This document shows positions 1 to 6,963 of a stretch of DNA of 64,000 nt, in pieces. The first letter of the stretch is position 1; each line of letters opens with the position of its first letter. The DNA lies in the NCBI GenBank assembly GCA_963819975.1, contig CAWFYE010000005.1, forward strand, positions 62,001-126,000. The letters are read 5' to 3'. A program made the translations under genes and the position numbers. The notes below the pieces were generated by a model. The model worked only from the letters and a program-made list of their open reading frames with translations. It was not told the origin of the DNA and did not search any database. Origin of the DNA: Palsa-1392 sp963819975 (lineage in GTDB: Bacteria; Verrucomicrobiota; Verrucomicrobiia; Chthoniobacterales; UBA10450).

Positions 1-2
1 TA

Positions 3-1019
3 ACGAGTGAGTGGTACGCGCAGCTCGTCAGGCCATTTCTTTTCCGGATGGATCCGGAGACCGCCCATCACTTTGCAATGCGCCTGCTCCGGGCGGCTCC
101 GCAGATCCCCGGCGGCCTCGCGCTCCTGCGCTCGTTCGCTCCGCCGCCGCATCCGCGCACGCTCTTCGGTTTGCAGTTCCGGAATCCATTTGGGCTCGCC
201 GCCGGCTTCGACAAGAACGCAGTCGCCATCCCGGCCTGGGAGGCGCTCGGTTTCGGATTCGCCGAGATCGGCACCGTGACCGCCCAACCGCAGCCCGGAA
301 ATCCGCGCCCGCGCATTTTTCGCTACCCGAAACAGGAAGCGCTCATCAACCGGCTCGGGTTCAATAACGAGGGCGCGGATGTGATTGGCGACCGGCTCCG
401 GCGTTTGCGCGCGAGCAGCTCAGCGCCGTCGATCCCGATTGGCATCAATCTCGGGAAATCGAAGATCACCCCGCTCGAGGAGGCGCCGACCGATTACCTC
501 TACAGCTTTCGTCTGCTCGCGCCCCTCGCCGATTACGTTGTGCTCAATATCAGTTCGCCCAACACGCCCGGTCTGCGCAGTTTGCAGGAACGCGAGGCGC
601 TGGTCGCGCTGTTGCGCGTCATCACCGACGAAAATGCGCGGCTCGCATCGCCCAAACCGCTTCTGCTCAAGATCGCGCCCGACCTTTCCGAGCAAGCGCT
701 CGGCGAAATCGTCGAGGTCTGCGAGGAATTTGCCCTGGCCAGCCTGATCGCGACAAACACTACCCTCGATCACCACGCATTAGCCGGCCCGGACGAAACC
801 GGCGGTCTGAGCGGCGCTCCCCTTCGCGGGCGTTCAACGGAAGTCATCCGGTTCCTGCGCGAACGAACTCGACTGCCGCTGATCGGCGTTGGCGGAATCA
901 CCGATGCAGCTGCGGCCAGGGAGAAGCTCGCGGCGGGCGCAGAGCTTCTGCAAGTTTACACCGGTTATGTTTTTCGCGGACCGCATCTGCTCCGTGAACT
1001 GAGCACGGCCGTTTCCTGA
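3..1019 (+). CDS. pyrD: Dihydroorotate dehydrogenase (quinone), class 2; 5' end off-window
   Basis: Membrane-associated flavoenzyme that oxidises dihydroorotate to orotate with quinone, the fourth step of UMP synthesis. The frame is open to the window edge, and the peptide before the first ATG (position 48), WYAQLVRPFLFRMDPETAH, matches the N-terminal amphipathic helix of class 2 enzymes, so the real start is probably just upstream of base 1. Seen in order: the AAGFDKNA substrate/FMN motif, the FNNEG segment, the class 2 motif NISSPNTPGLR holding the catalytic Ser, and GGI followed by LLQVYTGYVFRGP for FMN phosphate near the C-terminus. A diverged copy of its last ~30 codons lies at about 3040-3129. 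Confidence 0.95.
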   Translation, partial: TSEWYAQLVRPFLFRMDPETAHHFAMRLLRAAPQIPGGLALLRSFAPPPHPRTLFGLQFRNPFGLAAGFDKNAVAIPAWEALGFGFAEIGTVTAQPQPGNPRPRIFRYPKQEALINRLGFNNEGADVIGDRLRRLRASSSAPSIPIGINLGKSKITPLEEAPTDYLYSFRLLAPLADYVVLNISSPNTPGLRSLQEREALVALLRVITDENARLASPKPLLLKIAPDLSEQALGEIVEVCEEFALASLIATNTTLDHHALAGPDETGGLSGAPLRGRSTEVIRFLRERTRLPLIGVGGITDAAAAREKLAAGAELLQVYTGYVFRGPHLLRELSTAVS

Positions 1020-1146
1020 TTCGCTAGCAAATCCCTCGCGCTGAGGTGTCGCGCGCACCTCGTTTCATCGGCGGTTGCACAACCGCGAACCCCTTCAGGA
1101 GGGCCAAAAAGCTCGTTTTTTACCCCTGGAACGGCACGGGCACTGC

Positions 1147-1152
1147 TATAAT
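1147..1152 (+). promoter_or_regulatory. Putative -10 box of the first secreted-protein gene
   Basis: TATAAT lies 31 bases upstream of the chosen ATG (1178). The same hexamer lies at exactly the same distance before the paralogous gene (3226 and 3257), inside an otherwise diverging A+T-rich stretch. That conservation supports a real promoter. No convincing -35 box was found. Confidence 0.55.
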
Positions 1153-1177
1153 TACTATAAACACAAGTTATTCTATA

Positions 1178-2857
1178 ATGAGCCGCTTCCTTTCAAAATC
1201 CTTCGCCCTGATCGCTTTTTCCCTTCTCGCCACCAGTGCTTTTGCCGATACCGGCAGCCTCACACTTTCGTGGGATCCGAATCAGGAGGGCAACATCCAA
1301 GGCTACAAACTTTACTGGGGCATGGCCCCCGGCGGCCCTTACAACCGGTTTGATGATGCGCATCATCAAACAACCGCCACCCTGACGAACCTCACGGTCG
1401 GCACTCAGTATTATTTTGTCGTGACCGCTTACGACACGGATAACGTGGAGAGCGGCTACTCGGATGAAGTGACCGCGATCGTGCCGCCAGCCGGGACCCC
1501 GACGCCCACTCCAAGCCCCACCGCGACGCCGACTCCGACGGCCACGCCGACCGCAACCCCAACGGCAACTCCGACCCCAACACCCACTCCAAAACCGACC
1601 CCGACTCCAACGGCAACCCCAACCCCGACGCCAACTTCGACACCTACCCCGACCGCGACTCCGACCCCCACTCCAAAACCAACACCCACCCCAACGGTAA
1701 CCCCCACCCCAACACCCACTCCAAAACCGACCCCCACTCCAACGGCAACGCCAACCCCGACGCCAACTCCAAAGCCGACCCCGACTCCGACGGCAACACC
1801 AACCCCGACGCCAACTCCGACACCCACCCCGACCGCGACTCCGACCCCCACTCCAAAACCAACCCCCACCCCAACGGCAACCCCCACTCCAACCGCGACG
1901 CCAACTCCCACTCCAACTCCAAGCGCCACGCCAACGCCAACTCCGACATCCACGCCAAGTCCGACCCCTACCGCGACACCAACCGTCACTCCGTCACCCA
2001 CGCCGAGCGCCACCCCGACTCCGACGGCAACACCAACTCCATCCTCAACACCAAGCCCGACGGCAACCCCGACCCCAAGCCTGCCGCCTCAATATCTCCT
2101 CAACATCTCCACCCGGGTAAAAGTCCGCGGCGGTGACAGCGTCATGATTGGCGGCTTCATTATCGAGGGAGACGCCAACAAAGACGTTGTCTTCCGTGCT
2201 CTCGGACCATCCCTGCGCGACCGAGGCGTGAAACGAGTCCTGTCCGACCCCAACCTGGAGCTCTACGACTCCACCGGCGCCCTCATCCAGCAGAACGATA
2301 ACTGGACCACGCTCCCGCCGGGAACCGTTCCGACGAGTCTCGAGCCAGTCTACCCGGCCGAGTCCGTCATCGTTTCCAACCTCGCGCCCGGCACCTATAC
2401 CGCTATCCTGCGGAGCGTGAACGGAGTCGAGGGGAATGCGCTCTTTGAACTCTACGACCTCGTTCCCGAGAATTCCTCGGTGCGCAATATCTCCACCCGC
2501 GGTCAGGTGGGAGCCGAGGACGACGTCATGATCGGCGGCTTTATCGTCGGCGGCGTCGCACCGTCCAAAGTCATGATTCGCGCCATCGGTCCGTCCCTCG
2601 CGGCCTTCGGCCTGAGCGACGTGTTACCCGATCCTGTCCTCGAGCTGCATGACCAGGATGGCTCTCTTATTTACCAGAACGACAACTGGCAAGAGGTACA
2701 GGGCGACGAGATCGCGCGCTCGGGCCTTGCGCCCAGCGACGCCCACGAATCGGCCATCATCGCGACCCTCAATCCCGGCGCCTACACCGCAATTGTGCAC
2801 GATGCCGGCGCCGGCCAAGGCGTAGCCCTGGTGGAAGTTTACGCCCTCGATCCGTAA
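1178..2857 (+). CDS. Secreted modular protein: fibronectin III domain, Thr-Pro linker, two C-terminal beta-repeat domains
   Basis: About 559 residues. I chose ATG 1178 because it opens a clean signal peptide (MSRFLSKSFALIAFSLLATSAFA) and sits behind a conserved TATAAT. Residues ~25-105 resemble a fibronectin type III domain (LSWDP, GYKLYWG, YYFVVTAYD, SGYS). Residues ~107-302 are an almost pure Thr-Pro linker. The C-terminal ~255 residues are two tandem copies of a ~125-residue domain with the signature NISTR..V...D.VMIGGFI...RA.GPSL, as seen in secreted proteins of Verrucomicrobia-like bacteria. Probably cell-surface or extracellular; the ligand is unknown. Its C-terminal half is nearly identical to that of the gene at 3257-5296 (8 substitutions in about 257 residues). 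Confidence 0.85.
   Translation: MSRFLSKSFALIAFSLLATSAFADTGSLTLSWDPNQEGNIQGYKLYWGMAPGGPYNRFDDAHHQTTATLTNLTVGTQYYFVVTAYDTDNVESGYSDEVTAIVPPAGTPTPTPSPTATPTPTATPTATPTATPTPTPTPKPTPTPTATPTPTPTSTPTPTATPTPTPKPTPTPTVTPTPTPTPKPTPTPTATPTPTPTPKPTPTPTATPTPTPTPTPTPTATPTPTPKPTPTPTATPTPTATPTPTPTPSATPTPTPTSTPSPTPTATPTVTPSPTPSATPTPTATPTPSSTPSPTATPTPSLPPQYLLNISTRVKVRGGDSVMIGGFIIEGDANKDVVFRALGPSLRDRGVKRVLSDPNLELYDSTGALIQQNDNWTTLPPGTVPTSLEPVYPAESVIVSNLAPGTYTAILRSVNGVEGNALFELYDLVPENSSVRNISTRGQVGAEDDVMIGGFIVGGVAPSKVMIRAIGPSLAAFGLSDVLPDPVLELHDQDGSLIYQNDNWQEVQGDEIARSGLAPSDAHESAIIATLNPGAYTAIVHDAGAGQGVALVEVYALDP
1496..2084 (+). repeat. Thr-Pro coding minisatellite
   Basis: Degenerate tandem array of ACN-CCN codons coding about 196 residues of TP/TPKP/TATP repeats, with 12-18 base sub-units such as CCGACCCCCACTCCAAAA recurring. 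It is an extended linker. The paralogue carries a much shorter array, so the tract appears to vary in length. Confidence 0.9.
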
Positions 2858-3036
2858 ACGCGCCGTTTCGGGCCGATCACCTCTGGCGATTACTCCGTCG
2901 GCGGGAATATCATCACCCTTGGACAAGAGCCGCTTCGGGTAGCTTGCCAGTATTGAAGCGATCGACCGCTTCCAAGCGACCGAAAGCGATGAGGCGGGAC
3001 ATTTTCATAATTGTTTTCCCATCGCACCGGGTGGCA

Positions 3037-3129
3037 CGAATAGACGGCGCGAAGCTGCTGCAAATCTACACCGGCTCTATTTTTCGCGGGCCGCGCGTGC
3101 TTCGCGAAATGAGCGCTGCTCTCTCGTAA
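3037..3129 (+). pseudogene. Duplicated 3' tail of pyrD
   Basis: The last ~30 codons encode GAKLLQIYTGSIFRGP followed by RVLREMSAALS and a TAA stop. This aligns without gaps to the pyrD C-terminus upstream (GAELLQVYTGYVFRGP, HLLRELSTAVS). No flavin or substrate motifs remain upstream of it, so it cannot be functional. It shows that the segment running from the pyrD 3' end through the secreted-protein gene is present twice in tandem. Many differences are synonymous or conservative, so the copy may derive from a diverged allele rather than a recent duplication. Confidence 0.85.
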
Positions 3130-3225
3130 TTTCTTCGGCAACGGACCGCCAGAGAGCGGCGGCGCCTCTGGGTGACAGTGCATTCACGAAGGGGCCTTTG
3201 GGCTGGGCTACGGCACAGGCATTGC

Positions 3226-3231
3226 TATAAT
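3226..3231 (+). promoter_or_regulatory. Putative -10 box of the second secreted-protein gene
   Basis: TATAAT 31 bases before ATG 3257, in the same context (GCTATAATTAC) and spacing as the box at 1147-1152 upstream of the paralogue. Confidence 0.55.
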
Positions 3232-3256
3232 TACCGTAATAACTAGATATTACATA

Positions 3257-5296
3257 ATGGGCCATCTCTTCTTAAAATTCTTTCTCAGTGCCGCTCTCTC
3301 GCTTTTCGCCACCGGCGCTTTTGCCGACAACCTCTCCCCCTCTGGAATACTCGGCGGCGGATCCGAAGCCTTCACAAATCCGCACACATCCGGCCGCTAC
3401 AAAAAGTACTACTGGAAAGATATTCAACCCACCAGCAGCACAGCGTACGATTGGAGCGACATCGACTCGCAAATTGCGACCGCGGCCGCGAACAAGAAGC
3501 AGTTTATCGTTCTCCTCAACCTTAATTCGGGAGACCCGTCAGGGGGAATTGGCGCGTTGCCGGCATGGCTTATCGACGCCGGAGCTACAGCGCATCCAAT
3601 GATCAGCGCAAGAACAGGCGAGACTCTTTACCAGTTTTTGCCATGGGACCCGGTGTGGCAGAAAAACGCGCTGATCTTTATTGCGGCGTTTTGCGACCGG
3701 TACGACGGGCAGCTTGCGAGCGTTTCGATGGGCGGAGTTGGCAGAACGACAGAGATGCACATGCCCGACACTTTCCCTTATCCCGACGGCGAAGACATCA
3801 CAGCGGCCGCGGCGGCGTGGGTGATATCGAGTAACACGATCATCGCGCAGTACGCCGCGCATCTAACCCGGACGCCGTTCGTGGCGGCTCTGGCAGTACC
3901 TTTCAACGGGACGAGAGGAACGACTGCGCTCCAGTCCGTCGTGGACACTTCGCTCAGCCTATACGGCTCGCGCATCGGGTTTGAGAATTGGGGGCTAAAC
4001 GCCGAGAGCTCAACGAACTATCTACCAAACGCGATCATCTACAATCATCGCTTTACCAATCCAGTTGGCTTCCAGATGGCTGGCAGTCCAACCAGTGGAG
4101 GCGGAGGCGACCTTCGTGGAACATTACGTCAGGCGATGGAAGCAGGCGTCGCAATGGGCGCTCAATATTTGCAGGTCTACGGTCAAGACGTTGCGAACCC
4201 GATGTACTTCGACGATCTCGACGCGGTCGCCGCGGAGCTTCTTCCACCGCCAAACCCGACGCCACCGCCGACAGCGACGCCGACTCCCACACCAACGTCC
4301 ACTCCAACCCCAACACCGACCCCGACTCCGACAGCAACACCAACCCCGACGCCAACTTCGACACCCACCCCGACCGCGACTCCGACCCCCACTCCAAAAC
4401 CAACACCCACTCCAAAACCGACCCCGACTCCAACGGCAACGCCAACCCCGACCCCAACAGCGACGCCGACCCCCACTCCAAAACCAACACCCACTCCAAC
4501 GGCAACCCCGACCCCAACCCTGCCGCCTCAATATCTCCTCAACATCTCCACCCGGGTAGAAGTCCGCGGCGGTGACAGCGTCATGATCGGCGGCTTCATT
4601 ATCGAGGGAGACGCCAACAAAGACGTTGTCTTCCGTGCTCTCGGACCATCCCTGGGCGACCGGGGCGTGAGACGAGTCCTGTCCGACCCCAGCCTGGAGC
4701 TCTACGACTCCACCGGCGCCCTCATCCAGCAGAACGATAACTGGACCACGCTCCCGCCGGGAACCGTTCCGACGAGTCTCGAGCCAGTCTACCCGGCCGA
4801 GTCCGTCATCGTTTCCAACCTCGCGCCCGGCACCTATACCGCTATCCTGCGGAGCGTGAACGGAATCGAGGGGAATGCGCTCTTTGAACTCTACGACCTC
4901 GTTCCCGAGAATTCCTCGGTGCGCAATATCTCCACCCGCGGCGAGGTCGGTTCTGGGGACGACGTCATGATCGGCGGCTTTATCGTCGGCGGCGTCGCAC
5001 CGTCCAAAGTCATGATTCGCGCCATCGGCCCGTCCCTCGCGGCCTTCGGCCTGAGCGACGTGTTACCCGATCCTGTCCTCGAGCTGCATGACCAGGATGG
5101 CTCTCTTATTTACCAGAACGACAACTGGCAAGAGGTACAGGGCGACGAGATCGCGCGCTCGGGCCTTGCGCCCAGCGACGCCCACGAATCGGCCATCATC
5201 GCGACCCTCAATCCCGGCGCCTATACCGCAATTGTGCACGATGCCGGCGCCGGCCAAGGCGTAGCCCTGGTGGAAGTTTACGCCCTCGACCCGTGA
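3257..5296 (+). CDS. Secreted modular protein: glycosidase-like N-terminal domain, Thr-Pro linker, two C-terminal beta-repeat domains
   Basis: 679 residues with a signal peptide (cleavage probably after ATGAFA). Residues ~25-325 differ completely from the fibronectin domain of the paralogue. Motifs such as YYWKDIQPTSS.YDWSDID, QFIVLLNLNSG and the late FENWGLNAES resemble the alternating strands of a TIM-barrel glycoside-hydrolase-like fold (retaining beta-galactosidase/DUF4832-like); this assignment is tentative. A Thr-Pro linker (~330-420) follows, then two NISTR/VMIGGFI domains almost identical to those of the gene at 1178-2857. The pair shows domain replacement at the N-terminus with the anchor or sorting half kept. 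Likely extracellular polysaccharide binding or processing (inference). Confidence 0.85.
   Translation: MGHLFLKFFLSAALSLFATGAFADNLSPSGILGGGSEAFTNPHTSGRYKKYYWKDIQPTSSTAYDWSDIDSQIATAAANKKQFIVLLNLNSGDPSGGIGALPAWLIDAGATAHPMISARTGETLYQFLPWDPVWQKNALIFIAAFCDRYDGQLASVSMGGVGRTTEMHMPDTFPYPDGEDITAAAAAWVISSNTIIAQYAAHLTRTPFVAALAVPFNGTRGTTALQSVVDTSLSLYGSRIGFENWGLNAESSTNYLPNAIIYNHRFTNPVGFQMAGSPTSGGGGDLRGTLRQAMEAGVAMGAQYLQVYGQDVANPMYFDDLDAVAAELLPPPNPTPPPTATPTPTPTSTPTPTPTPTPTATPTPTPTSTPTPTATPTPTPKPTPTPKPTPTPTATPTPTPTATPTPTPKPTPTPTATPTPTLPPQYLLNISTRVEVRGGDSVMIGGFIIEGDANKDVVFRALGPSLGDRGVRRVLSDPSLELYDSTGALIQQNDNWTTLPPGTVPTSLEPVYPAESVIVSNLAPGTYTAILRSVNGIEGNALFELYDLVPENSSVRNISTRGEVGSGDDVMIGGFIVGGVAPSKVMIRAIGPSLAAFGLSDVLPDPVLELHDQDGSLIYQNDNWQEVQGDEIARSGLAPSDAHESAIIATLNPGAYTAIVHDAGAGQGVALVEVYALDP
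4240..4525 (+). repeat. Thr-Pro coding minisatellite, shorter copy
   Basis: Same ACN-CCN codon array as at 1496-2084 but about half as long (roughly 90 residues), starting with PPPNPTPPPTATPTPT. The sub-unit order differs from the first array, which is consistent with slippage or unequal exchange. Confidence 0.88.
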
Positions 5297-5326
5297 TCGA
5301 CCAAGCGATCGGCCGCCCATGCTGAG

Positions 5327-5666
5327 CTAGGGCATTTGGAACACTTCGACGAGTCCGATCCGCGTCGTGTTGTTCTTCCCACGGACAACCGCCGAGTAGT
5401 TGCCAGGATCGAGCGTCGCCAGGATGGCGGATTCCTTGTCACTCGCTGGCGCGAGGCCGGTAGCCACGATCGCGGCCTGATCGTCGCTCTATAATAACCT
5501 GCTTCGGTGTGCTGCCCTGAATGACAAAGCCCGCAATCATGACACCGTCACCGTTCTCGGCCAGGCCGCGCGTCGATATGTTGACCGGCTTGGTCGAAAG
5601 ATCGGGATTGATCACACTAATGACCGTCGACGAAGTGGTGCCGAGGAAGGCGAGCTTCGTCGGGAT
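5327..5666 (-). pseudogene. Inverted, decayed third copy of the secreted-protein C-terminal domain
   Basis: On the minus strand one frame reads VISVINPDLSTKPVNISTRG and continues with VMIAGFVIQGSTPKQVI, the start of the repeat domain found in both upstream genes. After an internal deletion of roughly 35-45 codons plus a frameshift, another frame reads GLAPASDKESAILATLDPG and ends VEVFQMP-stop (TAG complement at 5327-5329), matching the other copies' C-terminus. A TAG lies just upstream (complement at 5667-5669). It has no signal peptide or linker. This accounts for most of the 513-base gap between 5296 and 5810. Confidence 0.8.
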
Positions 5667-5809
5667 CTACGAGAAACTGTCGCCGGGCGCGCTGACCCCG
5701 GCTGGCCTCGCGCGCCGCCGAACGTTTACTCGCCTGCCGGGATTCGATCCCGGCTACAACAAAACGCAGGCTTGCCCCGCAGCGTGCTGCTGCCGCACGC
5801 TGGGGACCA

Positions 5810-6490
5810 GTGAAGCCAAAGCCTCGCGATCAATGGCGCCATTTCGCGCTCCTCGTTTCGATTCTTTTTCTCTTCGTCGTCACGCCGGTGATCGCGATCT
5901 TCCGGCACGGCGTCCTGATCATGAACATCGTCGCGACGGTCGTGCTCGTGACCGCTACCTATGCGCTCGTCGAACGAAAACGGCTCTTTGCCGCCGCGCT
6001 CGGTCTTTGCGGCATCTCGATCGTCGCGGCCTGGCTGCTTCTGATCACGGAGCAACGCTGGGCGGCCATCTTCTCGGACAGCTGCGTGGTCGTTCTCATT
6101 CTCTATTTCTGCGTCACAATCCTGAATTACGTCCTGCGCGGAGCAGAGATCACCCTCGATAAAATCTTCGCCGCGGTCTGCGTCTACCTTCTCATCGGCT
6201 ACGCCTGGACTTTTGCCTATGCCCTGGTGGATGGATTGCAGCCCGGATCCTTCTTCGCCCTCTCGCCGGTCTCGCCCGACAATTACGTCGCCCGGGTCCT
6301 GGAGATGCGCTATTTCAGTTTCATGACCCTGACCACCGTCGGCTACGGCGATCTCGTCCCGCGTTCCGCGACTGCTCGCACGCTCGCTTCTCTCGAGGCA
6401 ATTACGGGGCAGATCTATCTCATGGTGCTGGTGGCGCGGCTGGTGGGATTGCACATCGTACATGCCCACATCGGGCGGAAAGATGACTGA
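5810..6490 (+). CDS. Two-transmembrane-pore potassium channel-like membrane protein
   Basis: 226 residues. The first ~150 residues hold four or five hydrophobic helices. A pore helix follows (RYFSFMTLTTVGYGDLVP), containing the K+ selectivity filter TVGYGD, and then a final helix near ITGQIYLMVLVARLVGL. This is the Ion_trans_2 architecture with additional N-terminal helices. It starts at GTG 5810, preceded by a weak purine-rich GGGGA. No RCK/TrkA-N regulatory domain follows, so gating is unknown. Probably acts in the inner membrane in potassium homeostasis. Confidence 0.85.
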   Translation: MKPKPRDQWRHFALLVSILFLFVVTPVIAIFRHGVLIMNIVATVVLVTATYALVERKRLFAAALGLCGISIVAAWLLLITEQRWAAIFSDSCVVVLILYFCVTILNYVLRGAEITLDKIFAAVCVYLLIGYAWTFAYALVDGLQPGSFFALSPVSPDNYVARVLEMRYFSFMTLTTVGYGDLVPRSATARTLASLEAITGQIYLMVLVARLVGLHIVHAHIGRKDD

Positions 6491-6579
6491 GATTGCTTGA
6501 GACACTTTGGGGCCGTCATTTTTCTTTTAGTTAGGCAACTTCCCAGTCGTTATTTTGGAAATTTGCGCTATAGTCCGCG

Positions 6580-6939
6580 ATGGCTAAACCATCCGGTACG
6601 TTCTTTTCCCGTCGAGCCCCCGATATCATCACTGAAGAGCTGGTCGCGGTCTTGTCTTCCAAGACCGCCTTCGAATTCAAGCCGCTCTTTGACATTCTCC
6701 TCGCCAATCTGCGCGAGCGGAACGCCGCCAGTGGAGGCGAAGAAATGCTCCGCCTCCGTTCCTACGAGAAACTCCAGGGGCTCGTCAGCCAGGGCGCGGT
6801 CGACCGCAAGGTCAATGGCACGGTAAAAAAATACAAAGGCGTGCCAGCGCGGATGGTGGCTCTGCGGGCGGAGATGAAAACGCTTCGGGCCGATTGGAAT
6901 GAGCGCGCCCAGGCCAAGGCCGCGGCCGCGGCGAGCTAA
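6580..6939 (+). CDS. Hypothetical protein, 119 residues
   Basis: Small basic, mostly helical protein beginning MAKPSGTFFSRRAPDIITEE and ending in an Ala/Lys-rich tail. No family recognised. A possible -10 hexamer TATAGT (6569-6574) lies so close to the ATG that the transcript could be leaderless. The TCGTTAGGC 9-mer (6950-6958) sits between this gene and the convergent transporter gene. Confidence 0.6.
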   Translation: MAKPSGTFFSRRAPDIITEELVAVLSSKTAFEFKPLFDILLANLRERNAASGGEEMLRLRSYEKLQGLVSQGAVDRKVNGTVKKYKGVPARMVALRAEMKTLRADWNERAQAKAAAAAS

Positions 6940-6963
6940 TTCGCTGCCTTCGTTAGGCGAAGA

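Noticed and set aside
1456..2013. Long minus-strand reading frame rich in Gly-Val
   Set aside because: It is the reverse of the Thr-Pro codon array; the low-complexity repeat keeps all frames open and no start or family supports it. The same applies to the minus strand at 4183-4494.
5700..5760. CCGGGATTCGATCCCGG looked like a tRNA T-arm
   Set aside because: The loop is out of register for a T-loop (TTC not at the first loop positions), and no acceptor, D or anticodon arm fits around it.
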